Position numbers and translations under genes: made by a program. Below, piece by piece: positions 1 through 7,914 of a stretch of 33,242 nucleotides of DNA. The stretch's first letter is position 1; the number at the start of each line of letters is the position of its first letter. Source of the DNA: an uncultured bacterium (GTDB lineage Bacteria > Bacillota_I > Bacilli_A > RF39 > UBA660); contig CASFOW010000077.1 in the NCBI GenBank assembly GCA_949296705.1, positions 1 to 33,242 on the forward strand. The letters run 5' to 3'. Under the pieces are notes generated by a model, which was given only the letters and a program-made list of their open reading frames with translations, ran no database searches and was not told the DNA's origin.

Positions 1-69
1 TAATGTCTTTCACAATAAACAAAATTTAGTTTTTCATAGAAAATAAAGAAATTTTAGTAGAAAAATAAA

Positions 70-98
70 AAAAACTAATTCTATAATGATTAGTTTTT
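70..98 (-). terminator. Rho-independent terminator of the SWIM-protein operon
   Basis: Perfect 10-bp inverted repeat (70-79 and 89-98, AAAAACTAAT / ATTAGTTTTT) with a 9-nt loop, followed on the minus strand by a long T-run. It lies 19 nt after the stop codon of the SWIM gene and closes the operon that starts near 6900. The symmetry and flanking A/T runs would let it act on the plus strand too. Confidence 0.8.
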
Positions 99-117
99 GG
101 TAAATGGAGCATTTTTT

Positions 118-1758
118 CTATATCTTAGATAGTTCATCTTGCAAAGCGGGCTTATTCTTATACTGTTCTTTTATACTAGTATATAACTCATCATATTCTT
201 TACTACTATTTTTCATCTTTTTGATATGTTTCATATATTGAGCTAAAGTTTGATATTCATGTCTATTACTCGCTACTCTTACTAATCTTTTACAATAATC
301 GATATAGATTTTGATTAATTCTTTATTGTATTGAGGTAGAAGATACTCTTCATAATGGATAATCACATCCATTCCTTTTTCTTTAACAATTTCATAAATA
401 TATTCTTTTCTATCTTCTTCGATATAGATATCTAACATATCATCTGCTAAAGAGTTTTTCTTACTCTTGGATAAGGTACGAATAATTTCTTCTCTTACGT
501 TTAACCATTCTTGCTTAGGATATAACTCTTTTAACTTGCGATAGGCTTTAATATTATATTTATCTAAGTGATAGAGGATTTGATAAAGAATATCTTTATA
601 TTCATTGGCTTGGTGATTAGCTTGATATATTTCAGAAAGTTTCCAAGCATAGCTAGCTTCATTGGTTGTTTTTATTCTTTTCTTTAATAAGGATATAGCA
701 TCATCAATTTGATCAAGATTCAAGTATTCATCGACAAGTTGGAAGCAAATCTCTTGATTGGTAGAATATTGTTTTAATAACTTAAATTTCTTATCCTTTT
801 CTTGACGTTGTTGATAAATATCTAATAAATACTCTACGTATTCATTTTCATGCCAAAAGTATTTTTTGTTTTTTCCTTGTTCTAAGGCAGATAATAAGGA
901 TTTTTCGATTGTTTCTAAATACAAATTATTTTTAATATAAAAGTGAAATAATGTACATAGTTCAATTCCATAATTAGAAAGTCTATCTGTTACTACTTCT
1001 TCTAAAAGATAATCTAATATCTTTTTAGAAACTTCCTGATCACTAGTAGTAGCCATTAAAATTTCTTCAATGATTTCAATACAAGAATAGGCAATTTCTC
1101 CCGTTGAGCCATTAGAATCGTCAATTTCAGTATCAGGAATACTATCTAAAATTTCTTTGATAACAGAAAAAGCTAACTCGTTATGGCGCTTATCAACTAA
1201 GGTTTCTACTTCAGTTAATATCTTATACATGGCATTGGTATAGTCATATGCTTCCCTGTAATCAATAAAACCATCTCTTCCACCACTTGTTATTATCGCA
1301 TTACGAATTTTCTTTTTGTATTCTTCTAGGGATAATGGTGGAAAAATATGACTAAATTTTAATCTAAATTTATCAGAAAAACTTTTATCTGTAATCAATA
1401 ACTCTACTAAAAACTCTTGTAATTCATCATAATCTATCTTCTTTAACCATGTTTTTAATTCTTTCTCTTTGCTATGATAATTCTCTTCTTTTGTAATCGG
1501 ATTCTCATCTAGATAATATAATAGAGCTGCCATATGCTTACAATAATTGCCTTCATCTGCATAAGGGCAATCACAACTACCATCCACGAAAATATTATTT
1601 TCTATTTCTACTTGAACATTATAAAGTTCATTTCCTAATACTTTCGCATAAAAGATATTTCCTTTTTTCATTACATCTTCTACAAGATTATTTTCATAAT
1701 ATGTATATCCTCTATCTAATATCGCAGGAAAGAATTCGTCTTCAAATTTAATTTTCAT
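118..1758 (-). CDS. SWIM zinc-finger protein with C-terminal helical repeats
   Basis: Encodes 546 aa. Near the N-terminus (residues 62-75) is a CxC-x8-CxH cluster (CDCPYADEGNYCKH), the signature of SWIM zinc fingers, which bind DNA or proteins. The remainder (about 100-540) is helix-rich, charged, and resembles degenerate TPR-type repeats around residues 340-430. No membrane segment or enzyme motif is visible. I chose ATG at 1758 because GGAG lies 7 nt upstream; a TTG four codons earlier overlaps that ribosome site. It is the last gene of the MerR-led operon, 58 nt after the preceding stop, and ends at a strong terminator. SWIM proteins of this shape in other bacteria often accompany SNF2 helicases; none is present here. 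The family call is firm and the function unknown. Confidence 0.8.
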   Translation of the reverse strand: MKIKFEDEFFPAILDRGYTYYENNLVEDVMKKGNIFYAKVLGNELYNVQVEIENNIFVDGSCDCPYADEGNYCKHMAALLYYLDENPITKEENYHSKEKELKTWLKKIDYDELQEFLVELLITDKSFSDKFRLKFSHIFPPLSLEEYKKKIRNAIITSGGRDGFIDYREAYDYTNAMYKILTEVETLVDKRHNELAFSVIKEILDSIPDTEIDDSNGSTGEIAYSCIEIIEEILMATTSDQEVSKKILDYLLEEVVTDRLSNYGIELCTLFHFYIKNNLYLETIEKSLLSALEQGKNKKYFWHENEYVEYLLDIYQQRQEKDKKFKLLKQYSTNQEICFQLVDEYLNLDQIDDAISLLKKRIKTTNEASYAWKLSEIYQANHQANEYKDILYQILYHLDKYNIKAYRKLKELYPKQEWLNVREEIIRTLSKSKKNSLADDMLDIYIEEDRKEYIYEIVKEKGMDVIIHYEEYLLPQYNKELIKIYIDYCKRLVRVASNRHEYQTLAQYMKHIKKMKNSSKEYDELYTSIKEQYKNKPALQDELSKI

Positions 1759-1816
1759 AAACTTCTCCAATCAAAAATAATCTGTTTATTATCGTTTGAC
1801 TATAGTAAACTTTTTT

Positions 1817-2752
1817 CTATAATAATTTGCCAATAAATATCATGATAATAGATAGCATGATAATTGCTAATATTCCCATTGGAATATATTTACTATACTT
1901 TTCTTCTAAGCGAATAATTTCTTCACGATTTCGAATATTATCCACGTTCTTTCCGATAATAATTTCACTTGTTGTTAGGAATTTATCGATATCATCTTTA
2001 TAGATACTTTTGTGTTTATTGGCATCGTATCCAGCATATTTTTGTTCAGGAACAATTGTCTTATATAAACGATCTAATTTACCACCAAAGGCAGTATTTC
2101 CAATTAATAAAGCAAGTATCGAGACTACAATAGGAAATACTACATAAGTTGCCCCATAAACTTCTCTTACTGTTGGAATTAAAGCAAGTAAACTACAGAC
2201 AATTAAACTAGGAATTACGCCAACTGCAAAACCGATCTTATTTGTAATTGTTCCTTTTTTCTTAATTGTTCGATCATATCTTTCTGGTGCCTTTAAAATC
2301 TTTTCCTTAATTAATTGATAGATATCATTCATCTTCTGATCTTGGCTACTTAAACTAACATCAATTTCCATTTTATATTCATAAATATTCATATTGATTC
2401 TCTGACTTACTGATTGCATTTGTCTTCCTTCTACGATCAAATAGCTGTAACGATATCTTACCCACATGTCTTTTACATCTTGTAAACGATTGTTAAAAAT
2501 TGTCATAAATGAATTATAGTTATCTACGGTAATATTAGTATCATCATAAAAATCAAACGTACATAGGAATTCTCCTTCAAAATTTTTTACTGTCCAATGC
2601 TGATATTCCAGATCATACTTTTCGTTTTGAAGAGTTTCTTGACGGCATAATTGCTGATTTATCTTAAGTTCATCGTCCATTTTTTGAAAAATATCCAACA
2701 GATCAGTATCTGATATTATTTTATTTGCTACTTTAATGGTATCGTTATACAT
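1817..2752 (-). CDS. Membrane protein of unknown function, paralogous N-domain with the preceding gene
   Basis: 311 aa, not recognised. Residues 1-165 are soluble and charged. They are followed by two hydrophobic segments (about 171-192 and 198-220), a soluble stretch, and a C-terminal hydrophobic segment (about 290-310) ending GKLL, so three membrane spans are likely. The soluble N-domain resembles the neighbouring 177-aa protein in layout: a helical start, a D/K-Y-x-S-F motif, a basic beta-rich stretch, then an acidic helix ending in QIN/YQL-type residues. The start is supported by GGAGG 7 nt upstream. It lies 15 nt after the 177-aa gene in the same operon. My inference is that this is the membrane-anchored member of a paralogous pair. 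Function unknown. Confidence 0.7.
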   Translation of the reverse strand: MYNDTIKVANKIISDTDLLDIFQKMDDELKINQQLCRQETLQNEKYDLEYQHWTVKNFEGEFLCTFDFYDDTNITVDNYNSFMTIFNNRLQDVKDMWVRYRYSYLIVEGRQMQSVSQRINMNIYEYKMEIDVSLSSQDQKMNDIYQLIKEKILKAPERYDRTIKKKGTITNKIGFAVGVIPSLIVCSLLALIPTVREVYGATYVVFPIVVSILALLIGNTAFGGKLDRLYKTIVPEQKYAGYDANKHKSIYKDDIDKFLTTSEIIIGKNVDNIRNREEIIRLEEKYSKYIPMGILAIIMLSIIMIFIGKLL

Positions 2753-2767
2753 AAAAAGCCTCCCTAA

Positions 2768-3301
2768 TTATTCCTTATCACAAAAAATACTATTCATTAC
2801 TGGGAATTGTTCTAAAATTTGATTGATTTGGTTTTCAATATTATCCATATTTAAATCTTCATAATTGGAAGTTCTCACAGTAGTGATTTCGTAAGGTCGA
2901 AAAAGAATAGAAAAGGTATTTTCACAACTTTCTAAATTATTTCCTCTTCCTCTTTTAAAATGTAAACGTAAGTTAATGTCTAAACCAAGTACTTGTTTTA
3001 AATTTCCAGTTTGTACTGCGGATAAAAAGGATTCGTAATCTTTACAAGTAAGATTACGAAAGGTTTTTTCTCTAATATAAATTTCTAGTGGTTGATAATA
3101 ACTATCTTTATATTTATATTCTCTATATTCAAATTTGAACTGTTCATTCTTTTTTTCATCTTCTTCTATAAGGTTGGTTAATTGTTTAGTTAATTGATCA
3201 CAGTATTGTACTAAATAAGTTACTGCTTCAACAGTTGGTACACGATTAGAATAATCATGTTCGTGATTAATTACTTTTTTGGTAGAAAATTCATCCATCA
3301 T
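2768..3301 (-). CDS. Soluble protein of unknown function, paralogue of the 311-aa membrane protein
   Basis: 177 aa with no membrane segment, signal peptide or enzyme motif that I can see. An N-terminal helix (about 25-55, rich in Q/E/K) is followed by a beta-rich region with strongly basic strands (about 105-120, RLHFKRGRG) and a C-terminal acidic helix. The motif KDYESFLSAV (near residue 87) lines up with DNYNSFMTIF in the downstream 311-aa protein, and the following strands align in order. The start follows a weak purine-rich stretch; GAGGAG is about 13 nt away, so ATG 3301 or the adjacent ATG 3298 could be used. It sits inside the operon between the zinc-ribbon gene and its paralogue. Confidence 0.65.
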   Translation of the reverse strand: MMDEFSTKKVINHEHDYSNRVPTVEAVTYLVQYCDQLTKQLTNLIEEDEKKNEQFKFEYREYKYKDSYYQPLEIYIREKTFRNLTCKDYESFLSAVQTGNLKQVLGLDINLRLHFKRGRGNNLESCENTFSILFRPYEITTVRTSNYEDLNMDNIENQINQILEQFPVMNSIFCDKE

Positions 3302-3360
3302 AATTTTTCTTTACTCCTCACTTTCTTTAATACAATACCATTTTATCATGGAATTAATGT

Positions 3361-4044
3361 TTATTCATCTTTATATTTTCGTTTTTTATATAATTTTTCG
3401 ATAACAATTAATAGGTCGATAAAATCATTCCAATTATCTGGAAAGGCATCTGTTCCGTGAAGGATACGAACTCCGTTTATGTTGGTAATAAAGATATTCC
3501 AGTTTATTTTGTTTTTTGGAAAACGACTCCAATCTTCATTTTCAATATAACTATCTTTCCATTTATTCGTTAATGTATAAAAGTTTTCTATAAAATGTTG
3601 ATACTCTTCTCTTGAAATAATAACTGAAGAGGAGTAATTATCCTTTCCAAGTGCTAATTTATAACTATCACTAGAAAAATAATGGCCAATGATTAATTGG
3701 TAAGTCGTTTTCTCATTATTAAGTGAAACTGCTATCTCTTCTTTAGTTACTTTAAGTACATTATTATCAATCGTTTTTTCTGGATTGGCTTTAGGGATGC
3801 CATAAACTTCATATGGAATATTTTCTTCTGGATTTATATCGTATTTTTCTTGAAGAAAAATATCATTAGAAATATCCACCGCTTCATAACCGCAATTAGG
3901 ACATTTCTGTTTGTGATTCATTAGATCATCATTACTTTTCTTATCTCCTAATGAATAATTCACACTATATACAAATAGTTGTTCACTTTCTTTCCCACAA
4001 TTACAACACTTAACTACTCTTTTACTTACTTTAGTCACATGCAT
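3361..4044 (-). CDS. Zinc-ribbon protein of unknown function
   Basis: 227 aa. Two CxxC knuckles, C13-x2-C16 (CNCG) and C48-x2-C51 (CPNCG), form a treble-clef or zinc-ribbon module at the N-terminus. The remaining ~175 residues are predicted globular with alternating beta strands and a C-terminal helix ending in a basic KKRKYKDE tail. I recognise no catalytic motif. The ribosome site AAAGGAGTG lies only 3-4 nt before ATG 4044, so the GTG two codons later is an alternative. It lies 25 nt after the radical SAM gene, in the same operon. A nucleic-acid or protein-binding adaptor role is plausible but is inference only. Confidence 0.65.
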   Translation of the reverse strand: MHVTKVSKRVVKCCNCGKESEQLFVYSVNYSLGDKKSNDDLMNHKQKCPNCGYEAVDISNDIFLQEKYDINPEENIPYEVYGIPKANPEKTIDNNVLKVTKEEIAVSLNNEKTTYQLIIGHYFSSDSYKLALGKDNYSSSVIISREEYQHFIENFYTLTNKWKDSYIENEDWSRFPKNKINWNIFITNINGVRILHGTDAFPDNWNDFIDLLIVIEKLYKKRKYKDE

Positions 4045-4069
4045 ACACTCCTTTATTAATTTTACTTTA

Positions 4070-5170
4070 TCAATTATTTATATCTTTTTGATAAATCCTA
4101 TTTATACAAAAGTTAGGTTTACCGTTATCAAAATCAAAAGTATGAAATGAATCCCCTAAACAATATTTCCAATCTGGACAGTTTCTACACTGTTCTGATT
4201 TTGTTCGGTTATTATTTCTAAATAATTGGAATTTATTTTCCCATACTTCTACAAAATTATCATTTTTTATATTTCCTTGAATAAATTCTTTTCTTCTTTC
4301 GACATTAGGGCAGATAAAGATATCGCCATTACTTAGAATACTTGCGACATAGAGTCCGGCAACACAAGAAAAGTAAGTATCTCGTAATTCTTTTTCTAAA
4401 GAAAGACCTAAGTAATGACTACAGCCATATTCTACGTTGATGATATTTTCTGCGCGTTTTTCTTTAATAAAAGAAAATAAATATTGATATTCCTCTTTAT
4501 CTAATAGAATTTCTTGATTTTCTTTTGCTCGACCAATTGGATCTACATTAATTACTCGCCAAGAGACTACATTTAACTCTTTCATCAACTGATATAGAGC
4601 TTCTAGTTCATGAAGATTTTTCTTATTAGCAACAGTGGTGACTTGAACAATTTTAATAGAAGGGACTCGTTGTAATTTTTTTATGTTTGTAATAATTCGT
4701 TCAAAAGAGCCTGGTACTTGACGAAAGCTTTCATGCGTTTCTTTCAAGCCATCTAAACTAATAGAAATGGTCTCCATATTAGTTTGATTCATCTTTTCTA
4801 GAATCTCATCGGTAATTAACATCCCATTAGAAGTCATTCCCCAATGGAAACCTAAGTGGTTGGCATAATCCATGATTTCGAATAAATCTTTTCTAACTAG
4901 AGGTTCTCCTCCGGTAACATTTAATACAATATTAGTCGCGTTATAATGTTTAGAAATATTTAGTAATGTTTTTTTCAACGCTTCGGCACTTATTTCTTCT
5001 TCGGGAATAAAATCTCCACAACTACTTCCACAATGATGGCATCTAGCATTACATCTAGAAGTTACTTCTAAGAATAGATCTTTTAAAATAGGTTTTTCAT
5101 ATAGTTTTTGTCGATAGTCATATAATTGTTCTAAATTTTTCTTCTTGATTTCTTGGATTCTTTCCTCCAT
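4070..5170 (-). CDS. Radical SAM enzyme with SPASM domain
   Basis: 366 aa. The radical SAM cluster motif CxxxCxxC is C40-C44-C47 (CNARCHHCG), with one more Cys at 51; GGEP (87-90) is the SAM-binding motif. A C-terminal SPASM-type cysteine set for auxiliary Fe-S clusters includes C250, C269, C287, C328-x2-C331-x5-C337 and C355. Enzymes of this class generally modify peptides (thioethers, C-C crosslinks, epimerisation) or mature protein radicals. The start is supported by AGGTG 7 nt upstream. It is flanked at 21 nt by the VirD4-like ATPase and at 25 nt by the zinc-ribbon gene. I found no short precursor-like ORF in the operon, so the substrate may be a neighbour protein or encoded elsewhere. 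The ORF ends TGA TAA. Confidence 0.9.
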   Translation of the reverse strand: MEERIQEIKKKNLEQLYDYRQKLYEKPILKDLFLEVTSRCNARCHHCGSSCGDFIPEEEISAEALKKTLLNISKHYNATNIVLNVTGGEPLVRKDLFEIMDYANHLGFHWGMTSNGMLITDEILEKMNQTNMETISISLDGLKETHESFRQVPGSFERIITNIKKLQRVPSIKIVQVTTVANKKNLHELEALYQLMKELNVVSWRVINVDPIGRAKENQEILLDKEEYQYLFSFIKEKRAENIINVEYGCSHYLGLSLEKELRDTYFSCVAGLYVASILSNGDIFICPNVERRKEFIQGNIKNDNFVEVWENKFQLFRNNNRTKSEQCRNCPDWKYCLGDSFHTFDFDNGKPNFCINRIYQKDINN

Positions 5171-5191
5171 CCCTACACCTACTTCATTTAT

Positions 5192-6484
5192 TTACTCTTC
5201 AATTTTAAATTGTTCTAATTCTGATTTTTGGTCTTTATTTTGATAATAAGCTTCTTGCTTGGTTAACTCTTCAAGCTTATCATCTATTTTTTTTATCAAT
5301 TCTTGAGTATCAAAAGCTTCCATCATCTTATCATGACGAATCTGATGTACTTTTTCTTTTAAATCAAAACATTTAATGATTCTTTTTCCGTAACTTGGAT
5401 AAACAATTGAGGTTTGGGAAATAAGTACTTGTTCAAAATCTTTTTCGTATTTTTCTTCTTCATCTCCTATTTCTATTTTGATATCATGATTTCTAATCTC
5501 GATTATGTCTCCAACTCTTAACATATATTTTCCGTAAATAGAACTTAATTCTGATAAGGAACGGCTGGCAATATAGACTTTTATATTTCTAGCAATACAA
5601 GATGTTAAAATATTTACTAAATCTGGACATAGTTCAATACTATCGAAATTATCTAGTAGAAAATGAAATCTTGTATTTATTTTTTGGTCAATTAATCTAG
5701 AATATAATTGTTCAATAAACATAGTAGCTATTGTATTTAACAAACTATTTTCATCCCTAGCAATTACAATAAATGCAGTTGGTCTATTCACCAATGAATC
5801 AATATCAAAAGTTGTGTAATTCATCATTTGCGATAAATTCTCTCTAACTACATATACCCCTAATCGTTGTCTTGCGACTGATAGGATACTATCTCTCGTC
5901 TCTTTAGGCGCTAAAACTGTAGTGGATGCAAAAATATAGGCATTAGAAGTTTTACTTTTCGTATTAAAATACTCATTTAGGTAAACAGAACCCCCTATTT
6001 TTTCTACTGCTTGATTAAACATATTTGCTATACTATTGAAATTGATTTCTTCACTAGTACCATCCTCAAATAAACTAAGTGTCATTCCCGTAAATATATC
6101 TGATGCGGCATTATCCCAGAATGGGTCTTGAACTTGTTTTTCATAGAAACAAACTTTTCCAATTTTTTCTAAATATTCTTGAGCTTTATCTTTTTTTCCC
6201 GCTTGATATAGTTGATAAGGATACCATAAAGGATTCCATCCCTCACTCTTATCTGGTTCTCTTAAATTTAAGATGATTGTCTGATAACCATTTGCCTTTA
6301 ATTTTTCCTGATATTGATGTAAATACTCTTCTTTTGCGTCTAGAATCAATAGATTTTCTTTTTTCTCGATAATTTTATCTACCATAGGAAATAATACATT
6401 GGTTGTTTTTCCTGATGAAACATTCCCTTCGATAATTAAGTTTTGTTGGCGATTAAATAATTTTTCTAATATTTCCTTTTTCAT
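5192..6484 (-). CDS. Soluble VirD4/TraG-like ATPase
   Basis: 430 aa. Walker A is at 20-28 (GNVSSGKTT), followed by LLILDAKEEY, and by WNPL and DPFWDNAASDI, all characteristic of the VirD4/TraG coupling-protein family of type IV secretion. The Walker B strand reads FHFLLDNFDS (273-281): the usual DE is DN, so the catalytic glutamate appears replaced by Asn279. LSELSSIYG (310-318) matches the family's sensor-like region. There is no N-terminal transmembrane pair and the C-terminus is short and acidic, so it is probably cytosolic. ATG 6484 overlaps the MerR gene by 32 nt. No relaxase, VirB4 or other conjugation gene is nearby, arguing against a role in conjugation. Family assignment is good; function unknown. 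Confidence 0.75.
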   Translation of the reverse strand: MKKEILEKLFNRQQNLIIEGNVSSGKTTNVLFPMVDKIIEKKENLLILDAKEEYLHQYQEKLKANGYQTIILNLREPDKSEGWNPLWYPYQLYQAGKKDKAQEYLEKIGKVCFYEKQVQDPFWDNAASDIFTGMTLSLFEDGTSEEINFNSIANMFNQAVEKIGGSVYLNEYFNTKSKTSNAYIFASTTVLAPKETRDSILSVARQRLGVYVVRENLSQMMNYTTFDIDSLVNRPTAFIVIARDENSLLNTIATMFIEQLYSRLIDQKINTRFHFLLDNFDSIELCPDLVNILTSCIARNIKVYIASRSLSELSSIYGKYMLRVGDIIEIRNHDIKIEIGDEEEKYEKDFEQVLISQTSIVYPSYGKRIIKCFDLKEKVHQIRHDKMMEAFDTQELIKKIDDKLEELTKQEAYYQNKDQKSELEQFKIEE

Positions 6485-6863
6485 AATTTCTTCTTAATAC
6501 TCTCTCCTTTTTTCTTTCTTTTCTCTTGATGTAACTTTGATTATTTTGCATATCTCTTTGCATTTGATTTACTTTAGCGATTTTTAAATTCAGTAAATAT
6601 ATTTTTTCTTTGAATTCTACTTTTTTCTTTTCTAGGATCTCTTCATCTAAATTATCTTTATACTCTATAATTTCATCGAGAGTAAAGTCTAATGTTTTCA
6701 ATAACTTAATGACTTTGCATTCTCTTATATTATCTTCGCTGTAATATTTATAACCAGTCCAAGCATCGATTTCACTAGGGACTAATACACCATATTCCGC
6801 ATAATATCTAAGTGTTCTAACCGGAATATCTACGATTTTGGAAAACTCACCAATTTTATACAT
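6453..6863 (-). CDS. MerR-family transcriptional regulator, short form
   Basis: 136 aa. Residues 1-70 are a classic MerR winged helix-turn-helix: YKIGEFSKIVDIPVRTLRYY, then a wing with GYKYYSEDN and the following helix. Residues 75-110 form the antiparallel dimerisation helix. After that there is only a basic tail (RKERKKERVLRRNYEKG) and no effector-binding domain such as GyrI-like, so ligand sensing must use the dimer helix, the tail or a partner. Two ribosome sites (AAGGAGG and AAGGAGTG) precede ATG 6863. It is the first gene of the operon, and its own promoter has the 19-bp spacer and dyad typical of MerR targets, so autoregulation is expected. Confidence 0.88.
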   Translation of the reverse strand: MYKIGEFSKIVDIPVRTLRYYAEYGVLVPSEIDAWTGYKYYSEDNIRECKVIKLLKTLDFTLDEIIEYKDNLDEEILEKKKVEFKEKIYLLNLKIAKVNQMQRDMQNNQSYIKRKERKKERVLRRNYEKGNIRKII

Positions 6864-6904
6864 GTTTATCCACTCCTTTTTCTAGACTCCTCCTTTCTGT
6901 TAAG

Positions 6905-6935
6905 AGTTTAACAAAGCAGTCAACTGCCGAGTCAA
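6905..6935 (-). promoter_or_regulatory. MerR-type promoter with operator dyad
   Basis: On the minus strand, TTGACT (6930-6935) and TAAACT (6905-6910) are separated by 19 bp, longer than the normal 17. A dyad GCAGT-TG-ACTGC (6916-6927) sits almost centrally in the spacer. An overlong spacer with a central palindrome is how MerR proteins control transcription, by twisting promoter DNA. It is placed about 40 nt before the merR start and would drive the whole 118-6863 operon. Confidence 0.8.
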
Positions 6936-6998
6936 TAGAAAATTAAATTTTTTTATCTTTCTATACAAATTGTACTAAATTTTTTTCCATAATAAAAG

Positions 6999-7031
6999 AT
7001 TATGAGAAACTTTTTTCCTGATTCTCATAAT
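6999..7031 (-). terminator. Hairpin after the PP-loop gene, probable weak terminator
   Basis: A perfect 10-bp inverted repeat (6999-7008 and 7022-7031, ATTATGAGAA / TTCTCATAAT) with a 13-nt loop, 26 nt downstream of the PP-loop gene's stop. The trailing minus-strand sequence is only moderately T-rich (CTTTTATT), so termination may be leaky. Confidence 0.5.
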
Positions 7032-7057
7032 TATTTTGGCGCTAAATAGTAACTTTT

Positions 7058-7773
7058 TTAATAAAGTTTGCCCGTAGGATCTAATGGAATATTTTCACTC
7101 ATTTTAATTAATTTTAGACATTTAGGTTTTTGTTCTTCTTGATATAGATGAGAAACTTCTAACTCTTCTTCTTTAGTAAGTGGTTTTTTCATCGGAATGC
7201 CAAAATGACATTGAGGTTCTATGACAGTGGGATTAATCCCTCTAATTAGTAGTTCAATTTTTCTATCGTAATCGCTTTCTAATTCTAATAAGGGCGTTAC
7301 TAGTTCGATTCCATATTCTTGTAAAAGGCTTTTATATTCTTTTAACATACTTGGCTGTTCTATTGCAAATAATTGACTAATCCTAGCACCTTCAGCAACT
7401 ACTTTAATATTTAATTTTTTACATAATAAAATTGTGTAAATATACATCGCACTTCGACAAGCTAGACAGTTAAATTGAGATAAATTAAAGTAAGGGTATT
7501 TTTTTATAATTTCTTGTATTTCTAAACTATAGATTTCATCTCGTAATGCTTTAAAATAACCTACTGTTAACCGTATCCCCAAAATTTTACTTTATTCTCC
7601 CCATAACGTCTTACTAATCTCTTGGCTGTTTCCACAACGGTTTCACAACCACTACTACTCCCATTATCATAATGGACTAGTGTTACTTGATAGCCATTCT
7701 CAATCATTTTACAACTAGTAAGAAGAGAATCTAACCCGCCAGAAAATAAAATTAATGCTTGTTTTTCTTCCAT
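7058..7773 (-). pseudogene. PP-loop ATPase (ExsB/QueC-like), frameshifted
   Basis: Two overlapping reading frames together make one PP-loop protein of about 238 aa. The N-terminal part (7567-7773, ATG with AGGGGG upstream) carries the ATP-pyrophosphatase loop SGGLDS near residue 11 and ends after KVKFWGYG. The downstream frame (7058-7582) continues with GIRLTVGYFKALRDEI, then CLACRSAMY (CxxC) and a conserved tail. The shift falls in minus-strand AAAATTTTGGGG (about 7575-7586), a run of three homopolymers. A one-base indel, real or from sequencing, is therefore the simplest explanation. PP-loop enzymes adenylate substrates in tRNA modification or deazapurine synthesis; the exact substrate is unclear. 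It is not clearly co-transcribed with the MerR operon, since a hairpin and a new promoter lie between. Confidence 0.7.
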
Positions 7774-7859
7774 AAATTTCCCCCTGCTCGTTTTATTTTA
7801 GCTTATATTTTTTCTTTTTGCTATTTTTTAGCTAAATTTATTTTGGCAAAAGCAAATAA

Positions 7860-7902
7860 GAAAACAAGATGAGCTATTATAAAAGAACTCGCTCTTGTTT
7901 TC
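7860..7902 (-). terminator. Terminator after valS
   Basis: Inverted repeat GAAAACAAGA / TCTTGTTTTC (7893-7902 and 7860-7869) with partial further pairing inside (GAG/CTC), 12 nt downstream of the valS stop and followed by T-rich sequence on the minus strand. Confidence 0.75.
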
Positions 7903-7914
7903 TATTTTTCTACT

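Noticed and set aside
4070-5170. A RiPP cluster with a precursor peptide for the radical SAM enzyme
   Set aside because: The gaps in the operon are 15 to 59 nt and contain no short peptide gene with a ribosome site; neither flank of the operon holds one that I can support.
5192-6484. A conjugative element marked by the VirD4/TraG-like gene
   Set aside because: No relaxase, VirB4, integrase, origin or attachment repeats lie nearby; the protein lacks membrane helices and sits in a MerR operon.
6982-7060. tRNA or small RNA gene in the merR upstream region
   Set aside because: Only a 10-bp hairpin is seen; there is no cloverleaf and no promoter specific to it, so it is better explained as a terminator.
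7567-7590. Programmed -1 ribosomal frameshifting in the PP-loop gene
   Set aside because: The run AAAATTTTGGGG does not form an in-frame X-XXY-YYZ slippery heptamer, and no downstream structure is evident; a simple indel is more likely.
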